NCBI GenBank assembly: GCA_030765065.1
Contig: CM060979.1
Coordinates: forward strand, 14,351,001 to 14,415,000
Reading direction: 5' to 3'
DNA from: Deroplatys truncata
Taxonomy: Eukaryota; Arthropoda; Insecta; Mantodea; Mantidae
Length of the DNA: 64,000 bases
Under the pieces are notes generated by a model, which was not told the DNA's origin, searched no databases, and saw only the letters and a program-made list of their open reading frames with translations. Of the stretch, positions 43,491-53,375 are shown one piece after another. A program made the position numbers and the translations under genes. Each line of letters starts with the position of its first letter. Position 1 is the stretch's first letter.

Positions 43491-44385
43491 TCTGCCTTTT
43501 TAGGCAGCCACGAGGACAGAGGTTCCTGCTTCTTGCCTGCCGCAGCCTTTTTTAAGGTTAGCAGCGGAGCAAAAACCCCAAAAGTCCCGAAAAAAGAGAG
43601 AGAGAGAGAGAAAAAAGAATAAGTAATAAAAAAATTATAATTATAAGTTCTAGGTATGGTAGTTACTAATTAATAAAGCAGAGAGTTATTTATTGTGAAT
43701 AACCTCCTTCCTATGTACACCACACCACACCATCTTTTTTGTAGGACCGACAGCAGCACGCTGAAGAACAGAAGCCAATCAGCTCCCTCTCCAGCTGAAG
43801 CCATGAGATAAGGTACTGTACCACATTACATTTTAGCATGATACCCAGTAACCAATATCCTCTTTGCATGAGCATGATTAGCACCATAACCCATAGGTCC
43901 CTGGCCTGGGCTCTGCCAAGGCCAGTACCTAACCTCCACTCTGTCTGCATACTCCCTTGTATGCAGGCGCCTTTTTAGTAATCACCCACTAACATTCGGT
44001 TTGCTTCGGCGGTACCGGACAACACCTTACCTTCGCTTTCCGTCCATCACCGTAGAGTAGTTAGTGCATGGTAGGGGAGACGATGTATATCCCTTTCGGA
44101 TGATCGTCACCTGGTGTGGAGGAGGCGGGGCCACACCATTAAAAAAACAGAGTGAGGGAGTTCAGTTAGTAAAGAAGTTAAGTGCAGTCAAAAAGTCAAA
44201 GTGTGGAGAGTGCCGAGTGCAGTTCAGTTGTTAGTTGTAACTCAGCAGTTCAGTTGTGATTCGATTCGGCGGATCAGTTGTCTTCTGTTCTGAGTTTAAA
44301 GTTTGTGCTACGCTAAGCTCGTAAGTTACAAAATAAAGTGTGTTTACCAGCAAACCGTGATCTCATTTGTTACAATATACTCGTA
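43491..44385. other. Unassigned; 43960-44385 looks like an LTR
   Basis: The right part has a run of CAGTT repeats (CAGTTCAGTTGTTAG), AATAAAGTG near 44333 as a polyadenylation-type signal, and an end near TTTGTTACA next to family A2. This composition resembles an LTR but I cannot match both ends or a duplication. A 79-codon reverse frame (43711-43950) is not convincing. Confidence 0.3.
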
Positions 44386-44822
44386 TACTACAGATAAATA
44401 ATGTAGATCTTTTTAAAATACACAATTTATTTGGAATAACTTTCTGCGATGTCCGTTATTATTGGTTTGACTTTTTCAATACTTTGTCACTTTTTATTTT
44501 CTTTAATACTCGTTTATAGTAAAGAGAGGAAGTAATGTATTCCATCCCACAAATTCGAAATCTGGGTATCTAATCGAGGCCCCTTGAATAAAAAAATCTT
44601 TAGAAAAAAGTTTGCACGCACATGTGTGAGAACAACATAACTAAAAAACCAAATATCCGATAAACACTAAACGTGTTATTTGGCTTCATCATCTTCCAAA
44701 GATGCGACGCGAAGATTTTAAGAAAATTGCAGCACTTCGAACTACCCTTTACACAGAACATTTTTTCGATATTTTTTTATTTTCTCAAAAGTAGCTCCGA
44801 AAGTTTTGATTTAAATACTATA

Positions 44823-45790
44823 CCGGGTGCTTCAGAAATACTTTTATAAACTTCTGGTATGGGTTCCTCACACCAAAAGAAGGAAAAAAGTTCATATGAA
44901 CATATGTCTCATAATCCTTGGTTTTCGCGTTATTCCTGTCAAAATAGAAGTGTGAGTTCAACGGTCTTCGGGGTCTAACCTCAAAACTTCATTTCTCTAT
45001 GCATTCATAGAAGGCGTTGACCCATTGTACTACATACGGTAGATGGCGAAGTGTTGCCATGGAGACTTGTTTACGTTTGTCATTTGTCATTAGTCTGTCT
45101 TCAACCTTTCAATTGTGTACATGTAGTGAGTTAACTGCACGTGTTTCGTTCCACCATTGCTGGATATTCATTTCGTGAACAGGCAGACATGATTTTTATA
45201 TATGGTCGCGCGAATGGTAATGGACGCGAGGCTGCACGGCTCTCAGATGGAGTTTCCAGACCGAAGACAACCGAGTCATCCAACCTTTGTCGCTGTTTAT
45301 CGTCGCCTTGCTGATAAATGTGATAAATACCTGGCTCTGGCACATTTTAGTCGCATTGTTCGAGATGCACAGACCAATGGATAGGCAGAGGAGGACCAGT
45401 TCCATGGCCTGCACGTTCTCCCGACCTCAATCCTGTGGATTTTTGCCTCTGGGGGCATCTTAAATCATTGGTTTATGGAGCAGCCATCCCGGATGCAGAA
45501 ACGCTTCATCGACGTGTCATGGAAGCCTGCGAAACCGTTCGACACCATCCCGGAGTTTTTGACAGGGTGCGACATTCCATGATTCGACGAGTACAGGCAT
45601 GCATAGAAGCAAGAGGAGGACATTTCGAGCATTTGTTATGAGTTTTGTGTGTTATAAGTTTACCACTGTGTTGAACACCTCCTAACGAGAAAACAAAGGA
45701 TTATGGGACATGTTCATATCAACCTTTTTCCTTCTTGTGGTGTAAGGAACCCATACCCGGAGTTTGTAAAATTATTTCTGAAACATCCTG
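44823..45790 (+). mobile_element. rosa-type (DD41D) element, internally deleted, both ends present
   Basis: 968 bp. Terminal inverted repeats of about 100 bp: the left starts CCGGGTGCTTCAGAAATA, and the right end in reverse reads CAGGATGTTTCAGAAATA. TA flanks at 44821-44822 and 45791-45792. Its right end equals that of the partial copy ending at 5254. The length and a broken ORF show an internal deletion, so it could be moved only by a helper. Confidence 0.92.
45151..45641 (+). pseudogene. DD41D transposase, deleted
   Basis: The N-terminal part reads GYSFREQADMIFIYGRANGNG and, in another frame, FPDRRQPSHPTFVAVYRRL, which is the helix-turn-helix region. The sequence then jumps to ALAHFSRIVRDAQT and RSPDLNPVDFCLWGHLKSL, then ACIEARGGHFEHLL and a stop. 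The stretch with the first aspartate is gone, and a few residues between the second and third are lost, so it is inactive. Confidence 0.82.
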
Positions 45791-45967
45791 TATATTAAAG
45801 TGTTTACATGACAAATAAAATATATATCTTGAATTTTCTGGGAAAATCCTGTAAAGTTCTCTTCATTCGGAATTACTTTTGTATAACTGGTAAACCGAAA
45901 GAGATACAGAAAATTTTACTCTACAGAAAATGTAGATCTCGTTAACGCACACAATTTGTGGCAAATA

Positions 45968-46118
45968 CATTTTTATTTTCTCTATCACGTACTTGGTCGG
46001 TAGAGAAGGTATTGTACTCCACCTAAAAATTCAGTGTCGAGATTTCACCGAAAGTACGTTTTGAGACCCCGTAAATCCGAAAAACAATCTATAGAAAAAG
46101 ATTCATGTGTGTGTCTAA
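45968..46118 (-). mobile_element. Family A 3' fragment
   Basis: CATTTTTATTTTCTCTATCACG to ATCTATAGAAAAAGATTC, reverse. It abuts SINE F. Confidence 0.75.
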
Positions 46119-46119
46119 A

Positions 46120-46690
46120 TCCCCCACCAAAACGACTCTTTGCACGACCTAGCGGGTTGGCTACATCTGTAGCCCGCATTCGGAAGTTCCCGGGATCGAT
46201 CCCGGCGACCGCCAAATCTGGCCCATGGGTTTTTCGTGGTTTCCCCGGGTTGCCAGGCGAATGCTGGGGTGGTTCATCTTCTACCACGACTCTCCTTCCC
46301 CTCGTTTCCTATACCCAGTAACTTGCTTGTTATCTGTTTTAGGGTTGTAGGACCAGGCGACGGTGTTCGGTGGGTTGTTGCTGGGCTCTGTAAAGGATTC
46401 TTCCCTGGTGTCGCTACTGTACCGCCCAGTTAGGTCTCTCCTCAGCGTGGGACTCTGCTCCGGAGAACACTGGAGGTTGGTGTCTTGTGCTGGGTAGGAT
46501 ACGTTCTATCTGGAAACGTTAGGGACCCCGTCCATGCTTGGGCCTATCAGCATCTGGTCGCCCTTCGGGTCTCTCCTCTCATCCTTCCCTCCCAGGGGTC
46601 ACGTTGAAAGCACAATAGGCCGACTGACCTGCGCGCGGTGCTCTGCTCCTGCTCCGGGGGCCCCTCCGTGATACGCACCTTTACCTTTAT
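46120..46690 (+). mobile_element. SINE F, full length
   Basis: The tRNA-like head carries TAGCGGGTTGGCTAC and CGGGATCGATCCCGGC (B-box type). The core has CCATGGGTTTTTCGTGG, CCCGGGTTGCCAGGCG and AATGCTGGGGTGG. The GC-rich body has TCGCCCTTCGGGTCTCTCC and ends GGGGGCCCCTCCGTG. Frames within it on both strands are incidental. Confidence 0.82.
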
Positions 46691-46909
46691 CCTTTGAACG
46701 GAAAATCTGTCGAAATTTTTTATTCTCTAAAAAGAGTAGCTCTGATGAATTTTATTAAAATACCAAATACATCTTAAGATGTTTTCATGGTAAATTAAAA
46801 TGAATATCTTTAATTTTCTTGGAATAGCCTGTGAAGTCTTCATTCTGAATGAGTTTTGTATTTGGTAAAACGTAAGAGGTACACAAAATTTTAGTGCACA
46901 GTAAACATA

Positions 46910-48138
46910 CACTACGTGATCAAAAGTATCCGAACACCTGGCTGAAAATGACGTACAAGTTCGTGGCGCCCTCCATCGGTAATGCTGAAAGTCAATATGG
47001 TGTTGACCCACCCTTAGCCTTGATGGCAGCGTTCACTCTTGCAGGCATACTTTCAATCAGGTGCTGGAAGGTTTCTTGGGGAATGGCAGCACATTCTTCA
47101 CGGAGTGTGGAACTGAGGAGAGGTATCGGTGTAGGTCGGTGAGCCCTGGCACGAAGTCGGCATTCCAAAACATCCCAAAGGTGTTCTATAGGATTCAAGT
47201 CAGGACTCTGTGAGGCCAGTCCATTACAGGGATGTTATTGTCGTGTAACCAATCCGCCACAGCCCGTGCAGTATGAACAGGTGCTCGATCGTGTTGAAAG
47301 ATGCAATCGCAATCCCCGAATTGCTCTTCAACAGTGGGAAGCAAGAAGGTGCTTAAAATATCAATGTAGGTCTGCGCTGTGATCGTGCCACGCAAAACAA
47401 CAAGGGGTGCAAGCCCCCTCCAGGAAAAACACGACCACGCCATAACACCACCATCTCCGAATTTCATTGTTGGCACTACACACGCTGGCAGATGACGTTC
47501 ACCGGGCATTCGCCATACCCACACCCTGCCATCAGATCGTCACATTGTGTACCGTGATTCGTCACTCCATACAACGTTTTGCCACTATTCAATCGTGTAA
47601 TGTTGACGCTCCTTACACCAAGCGAGGCGTCGTTTGGCATTTTCCTGTGTGATGTGTGGCTTATGAGCAGCCGCTCGACCATGGAATCCAAGGTTTCTCA
47701 ACTCACACCTGTCATAGTACTTGGAGTGGATCCTGATGCAGTTTGGAATTCCTGTGTGATGGTCTGGATAGATGTCTGCCTATTACTCTTTACGACCCTC
47801 TTCAAATGTCGGCGGTCTCTGTCAGTCAACAGAAGGAGGTCGGCCTGTACGATTTTGTGCTGTACATGTTCATTCACGTTTCCACTTCACTATCACATCA
47901 GAAACATTGGACCTAGGGATGTTTAGGAGTGTGGAAATCTCGCAACAGACTTCTGACACAAGTGACACCCAATCACCTGACCACGTTCGAAGTCTATGAG
48001 TTCCACGGAGCGTCCCATTCTGCTGTTTCACGATGTCTAATGACTACTGAGGTCGCGGATAATGAGTACCAGGCAGGTTGTAGCTCAATGCACCTAAGAT
48101 GTTTGTGGGGGTCTCCGGATACTTTTGATCACATGGTG
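46910..48138 (-). mobile_element. Tc1-type (DD34E) transposon, full length
   Basis: Ends CACTACGTGATCAAAAG and CTTTTGATCACATGGTG, with TA at 46908-46909 and 48139-48140. 1229 bp, one base longer than the plus-strand copy at 13407-14634. The transposase is on the minus strand. Confidence 0.95.
46992..48010 (-). pseudogene. Tc1-type transposase, inactivated
   Basis: A good central frame (47195-47524) reads [28 protein letters not shown] and [14 protein letters not shown] (second D). A one-base loss after VMDWP shifts the frame. PIEHLWDVLECRLRAR (the E) and the end AKGGSTPY lie in 46992-47198. The N-terminal half (47530-48010) is broken by several frame changes. By consensus the last two catalytic residues are 34 apart. 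Confidence 0.88.
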
Positions 48139-48300
48139 TAGATCTCTTTAAGGGACATAACATATTTCAAATATAATTTTTATATCTTTAACCATTTCCG
48201 AGATATATTTTATTATTTGTTTGGATTTACAAATGTTTACAGCTTTCTCAAGTGATAAAAGTCGATATTCATTTGTTCTCGTTATCTTGCAAAGAGCATG

Positions 48301-48980
48301 CAATTTGAAAGCCATTACATGGTATAATCCGTTTTTTAAAAGATTTTGCGAATAGGGATGTTTGCACGAGCAAAATAAAGCCAGTTTTAACGCGTGTAGC
48401 ATATACTATTTTTAAGATAGCACTCAAATTTATAAAATATAAATAATATTATATTGATTCCTGAAACTAAAAGAGATCGCATTTAGAACGCGTTCTTAAA
48501 ACAAGGGAGATGACGTTAAAAAATCGAGTGTCAGATGTTTTTGTTTTGTTGATTCGCTAGCAGTCATTTTCAGTGAAATTATTTTCAACATGTTTTACCC
48601 TACACCAGGCAATGAAGCGATTAAATGCTATATCATTTGCTGCTTCTATAATTTCACTTCCATTTCAGTTTCTTCTGAATTCATAATTTCCGCCATTTAA
48701 TCTTTATGTAAGTTAGATAAATGAGTACCGTTTTAGATTAAAGAAAGCTGCCAATATAACGTATAGGTTAACTCTATAGCGAATTGAGATAAATTGAAGT
48801 ATAACGATTTGTATTGTGAACAGAAGTAAAACCTAATCAAACCCAGTCGAGTTATTAAACATGTGCAAATACAAAGGGTAATTGGCATGTGATTGGACTT
48901 GAAACCAAAGTTGGTCACACTGAAGATTATCACAGTAGTGCGATAATCGTGTGCACTGTGCCAGAAGTTCTACTTTTAAA
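48301..48980. other. Gap: no recognisable gene
   Basis: AT-rich, with short frames only and no repeat identified. Confidence 0.45.
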
Positions 48981-49530
48981 CCGAGTGGAATGCCTCAGGC
49001 GGTTGGGTCTTTGGCCCGCATTTGGGAGGTCGTGGGTTCGATTCCCGTGGCCGACCTTCCTGATCCATGGGTTTTCTCGGGTTTTCCCGGGTCGCCAGGC
49101 GAATGCTGGGAAGGGTCATTACATCCCCGGATTTTCCTTTTCTTCTTTTCATTCATCCTTAATCCTCTTTGGTTTGTTTCAGGGTTGGAAATGTCGCCGA
49201 TTGAGTTTCGATGCGGCGTGGCAGGGAAAAGGATGCTCACTGTGAACCTTCTCCGTCCCACGGCCTTCGGCTGCTTGCCGGGGATGAGGACCGCCCTCGG
49301 CGGGGTCATTAGACCCCATGTAGAGTGGTCTGCTTGTCCGTCTGCTGGAACATTTATATCTGGATACTTTAGGGACCCTATTATTGCTGTGCCGTTACTC
49401 CTGGTTCCGGCCACCCGATGTCTCCCTTTACCTCATCCCTTCCTCGTGGGGGCGTACGGTACAATGTATGGACTCCCTGGATCAGTGCTGAATCCCCTAC
49501 CTTCTGATTCCAATCTACTTTTAGGCCTTG
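48981..49530 (+). mobile_element. SINE F, full length, intact tRNA-like head
   Basis: The head carries TGCCTCAGGCGG (A box) and GTGGGTTCGATTCCCG (B box), similar to the head of element E at 34296. The core is CCCGGGTCGCCAGGCGAATG, with body GTTTCAGGGTTGGAAATG and later TACTTTAGGGACCC. A 195-codon frame crosses it but is a by-product of the GC-rich body. Confidence 0.82.
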
Positions 49531-49594
49531 CTGTTTAAAAACGATTTTAATTCACTTATATTTTTAGTTACAGGAGCAATACTATTACGGGAAA

Positions 49595-49909
49595 TATAGA
49601 TGGTGTCTAATAAGTAATGTCGGGTTTTAAGCAAAATTTTACTTGGAAGCTTTTCTGACAAGAGATTAAACTACTCTTCAAAGTAGAGGCCATCAGATTC
49701 CGTGGTCTTTAGCCATCTTTCAGTGAGGTATATTACCTCGCGACGGTACCAGTCTCTGGTTTTTGATGCGAAGGATTCGGTGGGACCCATTTCCACAGAT
49801 TCATTGTTTTCGAAATTTCTTCCACGTAAGAAATGGGCCATAGATCAAAACAGATGATAATCTGAAGGCGCGAGGTCAGGGCTGTGCTGGGTCTGGTAGT
49901 ATTTCGACT
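49595..49909 (-). pseudogene. mariner transposase C-terminal third
   Basis: The minus strand reads HSPDLAPSDYHLF followed by a stop, then NFENNESVEMGPTESFASKT and EVIYLTERWLKTTESDGLYF with a terminal stop. The motif PDLAPSDYHLF is diagnostic of mariner. The element 3' end (GACATTACTTATTAGACACC in reverse) lies near 49600. It is cut by element C at 49910. Confidence 0.85.
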
Positions 49910-50815
49910 TGAGGCAGAATTTTTAACATTTAAATGATTTCAGTCAAACTATATAATATATAAATTCAATAACAGCCCGCCTTAAAGCAATAAGTGTATG
50001 TAACAATATATAAAAAGTGTAGATTACAGTCATTGTATATGTTTATATTATTGTAAACACGTGTAATAATGTTATGTGAATGTATTACGTAATTTAATAA
50101 TGTAGGAGCTTGAGAATAATAGGATAAAAGTTGATAACAATGATGTAACCTTGAGCAATAATGGATTTTAAAGTTTAAATGCTACTGGTCATTATTGGAG
50201 CAAAAATAATGTAATTTTAGTGACAGTTTATAAAATAGCCAATCAACAACCAGAAAAAAGCTTTAGTTAAATGAAGGTATTCTATTGGATTAGGAATAGC
50301 CAATCAGAGACTTGAAATTCAGAAATTTACAAATTTAGGCGCTAGAAATCAAGTCAGTTGCCTGCAGACAGTGTTTGTAACCGGATGCGAGATGCGTCCT
50401 CGAGAGATTTAATACGTTTTCGTGTTAGACGAAAAATAAGTTTACGTGTTAAAAAGTGTAGTTAATTAATAAAAAGAATCTCACAGCTCTCTATATCAGT
50501 GAAGTGTTATTTTAATCGTATCAAGTATTAATAAAAGGAGTGAAGTAAAATTATAATCTGTGTAAGCCTACATTCTTAGTCGCACCAGAACCTGCAAAGA
50601 AATCCATGTCTCTAACAATAATACTGACGCAGCCGAGGCAAACATAATTATATAATATTTAAAGAAACAGTCAAATTACAAAGTTAATATTTTTTTTAAA
50701 CTTGGGGCAAAGGTTATCAGAAACTGTGTACTATACGTGTGGTTGCAACGTATTTCAAGCTCGGTTCCCCAACAGTTGAAATACGATACAACTCCTTCTA
50801 AAATACTTCTTTCCA
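49910..50815 (+). mobile_element. LTR-like element C, complete length without matching flanks
   Basis: Starts TGAGGCAGAATTTTTAAC and ends near ACTTCTTTCCA. It contains TAGCCAATCAGAGACTTG and AATAAAAGGAG. The flanks do not repeat, and different mariner pieces lie on each side, which suggests recombination rather than simple insertion. Confidence 0.78.
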
Positions 50816-51124
50816 CAAAATTGGCTTCTATAGTGGGGCAAATGTGATACAACTCCTTTAATACAATACAATGTTCTTCAGACTCCATCTAATTCGTGAA
50901 TTTTTGTCATGATTGTTCGTGCAATACGGGGTTTTGCATTGTCTTGCAAACCTCTATTTCGGTTAACTAATGCTGGGTATCTCCGTCTCAACATTTCATC
51001 AACTCGTTCCAGTTGTTGAGAATGATGACAAGATGACCTTTGAGTCGGGGAACATGTGAAAATCATTTGGGAAAATATCTGGTGAATATGGAGGATACGA
51101 GACAACTTCCCAGTTGAATCTTCT
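50816..51124 (-). pseudogene. mariner transposase, rearranged order
   Basis: On the minus strand, the block WEVVSYPPYSPDIFPNDFHM (51124-51060) precedes QLERVDEMLRRRYPALVN and DNAKPRIARTIMTKIHELDG (51010-50880). In an intact mariner the second block comes first. The segment is therefore permuted, matching its position at an inverted duplication. Confidence 0.75.
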
Positions 51125-51230
51125 GAGCTCCGCCTGGGTCAAGATTCAACTTGGAAGTTTTCTCGTATCCTCCGTATTCACCAGATCTTTTCTCAAGTTA
51201 TTTTCACATGTTCCTCCAACTCAAAGGTAA
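51037..51230. repeat. Inverted repeat, about 88-bp arms, 18-bp spacer
   Basis: The left arm (51037-51124) has CCTTTGAGT, AACATGTGAAAAT and GGTGAATATGGAGGATACGA. The right arm (51143-51230) has their complements (TCGTATCCTCCGTATTCACC, ATTTTCACATGTT, ACTCAAAGG). The arms are not identical. The spacer contains GAGCTCCGCCTGGG. Both arms encode the same mariner motif. Confidence 0.9.
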
Positions 51231-51458
51231 GCACTTTTAACACCGGTGATGAAGTCAAATCAGTGAACAGCTGGTTGCGAGCACAGGACCCGACCTGGTA
51301 CAACACTGGCTTGGAAAAACTTGTGTCACGTCCCCAAAAATGCTTGGAAAAACAAGACAGAAGGATTGTACAATATAAATAAAATTAATTCAACATGATT
51401 AATTGTGTGTAATATTTTTTATAAAATAGCGAAGCTTACTTATTGGACGCCCCTCGTA
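51125..51458 (+). pseudogene. mariner C-terminus and 3' end
   Basis: YPPYSPDLFSSYFHMF, then NSWLRAQDPTWYNTGLEKL and CLEKQDRRIVQYK, then a stop and the 3' end TATTGGACGCCCCTCGTA. The catalytic SDY position has become SYF. The copy at 58435-58678 has the same tail and end. Confidence 0.8.
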
Positions 51459-51754
51459 CTAAATATCTCCTGGATTTCAGTGTCCTCATCTGTTTGTTTG
51501 ATTTCTTTCCAAAAAACCCTCCCTGTCCCACCACATCATGTCCAATCCGATTGTTTCCATGGTCTCTTTGATTCTATTAACCCAGATATTACTCCTTATG
51601 GTTTTATCTTCAAAATTTATTCAGTGTCTCAAGATGTTATTCTCTTCCAAGTTCTTGATCCTAAACCAGTGCCTCAGTGTTGTCATTATGTTTGCTTTAC
51701 TCCCAACTCTACCTAGTTTTATCAGTGCAACCGCATCTGGTGAGCCTTTTGGTA
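51459..51754. other. Unassigned stretch
   Basis: A 103-codon frame (51405-51716) and an overlapping 95-codon frame exist. Neither contains a motif I recognise. Confidence 0.4.
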
Positions 51755-52075
51755 GCCCCAAAATTTGTGCAGTGAGATTTTGTCTATCTCTTAGTGTTTA
51801 CCAAACAAAAGCCCCTTCCGAATGAAGAGGACTTCACAGGCTATTCCCTGGAAATTCAACATATACATTTTAGGAGTTATTTTTGAGAAAGTCAAAAGTT
51901 TCGAAACATTTTGCATGTAAAGGTTAGTTTGGTAGGTTGGATTTGTTGTTGTTGTAATCTTCGTTTGCCATTCTTGTAGGATGCTGAACTTAAATATCAA
52001 GTTTTCTGTTCAACTGACTTTTCGTTTTTGACTTGTGCTGTTCACAGACAGACACACAGCCTTACCTTTTTCTAA
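51755..52075 (+). mobile_element. Family A2 fragment
   Basis: TTTTGTCTATCTCTTAGTG through GTTTTTGACTTGTGCTG and a short CA-type block. Its 3' terminus is replaced by the start of an A1 copy at AAAAATCTGATG. Confidence 0.78.
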
Positions 52076-52934
52076 AAATCTGATGTGTTACACTCACATG
52101 ACTTTCTCTACTCTTGTACAATCTATTTTTACAAACGCCTATTCTCCATATGCTTCATATTAATCGAGATATCGAGATGTCAATCTTATTTGTAATTTTC
52201 TTGTAGATGCAAGGGGAATATGGTAGCTTTTAAGCGATAGTCAAATATTTTATCGCTGGTTGTTATGTGGCGCATTCCATTCTCTTTGCATGTCCAGGAC
52301 ATAAAAAAATGAATAACGAATTTGAGAAAAAGTATAAGTATTGGAAAATTTAAGGAAATAACAAGCAATATCTCGAAAACGGTTCACTCAACAACAAAAA
52401 TGTATAGGATATAAGTTATGTATTTTAACGCGATCTACATTTTTTGTGTAGTAAACTTTCGTCTATCTCTTATGGTTTACCAGTTATGCAAAAGTCGTTC
52501 ATAATGAAGAATACTTTTGGAGACATTCCCAGAAATTTCGAGATATACATTTCATTTCTCATGACATTATCTTAAACATATGATATTTTCATCAAAATCG
52601 TTAGAGCCATTTTTGAGAAAATTAAAATTTTCGAAAAATGTTCCATGTAAAGGGTATTCTGGGGTGGGGAGATTTTCTTGAAAATCTTCGTGTCGCATCT
52701 CTGGAAGATACTGAACGTAAATACCAAGTTTGGTGTTTATCCGACTGTTAGTTTTTGAGTTATGCTGTTCACAGACACACACACACAGACACACACACGG
52801 ACATGTTTCCAAAAATGCTTATTTTGGATTCAGGAGGTCTCAAAACATGTATTTCCGGTGAAATCTCGGTATCGAATTTTTGGGTGGAATGCAATACTTC
52901 CCCTACTTACTATACGTAGTAGAGAAAGTAAAAA
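52076..52934 (+). mobile_element. Family A1 repeat, full length
   Basis: AATCTGATGTGTTACACTC to GTAGTAGAGAAAGTAAAAA, with a CA tract at 52773-52798. The element is followed at once by another 3' end of the same family. Confidence 0.93.
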
Positions 52935-53055
52935 TGCTTTCTTTTGGATTCGGGGGTCTCAAAATGTGTATTTCGGTGAAAACACGGTATCGAATTTTTG
53001 GGCAGAATCCAATAACTTCTCTGCCTTTATATACGTAGCACAGAAAGTAAAAATG
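52935..53055 (+). mobile_element. Extra family A 3' end in tandem
   Basis: TGCTTTCTTTTGGATTCGGG to ATACGTAGCACAGAAAGTAAAAA repeats the last 120 bp of the element. Sequence detail (GGCAGAATCC, CTGCCTTTATATACG) shows it is an older A2 type. Confidence 0.88.
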
Positions 53056-53375
53056 ACAAAGTATTAAAGCAATATTAATGGAAATGTTGGAAATGGTTTA
53101 TGCTACAAAAATTATTTGATATAGATTTTATGTGTAGTGCATTTTCGTCTATCACTTAACGTTTACCAATTATACGATATTATATCAAGTTCTTTCCGAA
53201 TGAACAGAACTTAACTTATTCCTAGAAAATTCAAGACATACATTTTATTTGTTGTGTAAATATTTTTAATCAAAATACTTAGAACCATTTTGAGAAAATA
53301 AAAAAAATCGAAAAATCTTCCATGTAAAGGATAGTTTGGTATGGGGATTTATTTATTTGGAAACGTCCGTGTTGT
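53056..53375 (+). mobile_element. Family A2 fragment in tandem
   Basis: GACAAAGTATTAAAGC, GTGCATTTTCGTCTATCAC and AAAAATCTTCCATGTAAAGG continue in plus orientation. It ends against a reverse copy near GTGTTGTGTCTGCG. Confidence 0.8.

Larger units (their letters stand above)
44386..45965 (-). mobile_element. Family A2 repeat, split by rosa element
   Basis: 44497-44820 and 45793-45965 are two halves of one reverse copy; the phrase AAATACTA|TATTAAAG is joined once the rosa element and one TA are removed. The short stretch 44386-44496 is a further A2 piece (AATGTAGATCTTTTTAAAAT) overlapping the same family. Confidence 0.82.
46692..48300 (-). mobile_element. Family A2 repeat, split by Tc1
   Basis: 46692-46907 and 48141-48300 are one reverse copy: CAGTAAACA|TA|GATCTCTTTAA is continuous once Tc1 is removed. 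Both ends of the A2 copy are missing. Confidence 0.82.

Noticed and set aside
48981..49055. Functional tRNA gene
   Set aside because: Good internal promoter boxes, but it is the head of SINE F, which recurs in the window with the same downstream body.
48951..49538. 195-codon ORF and overlapping 139-codon reverse ORF
   Set aside because: Both lie in the GC-rich body of SINE F and have no protein similarity.
51405..51716. 103-codon ORF
   Set aside because: It starts inside the mariner 3' end and has no recognisable motif; two other frames are open over the same DNA.
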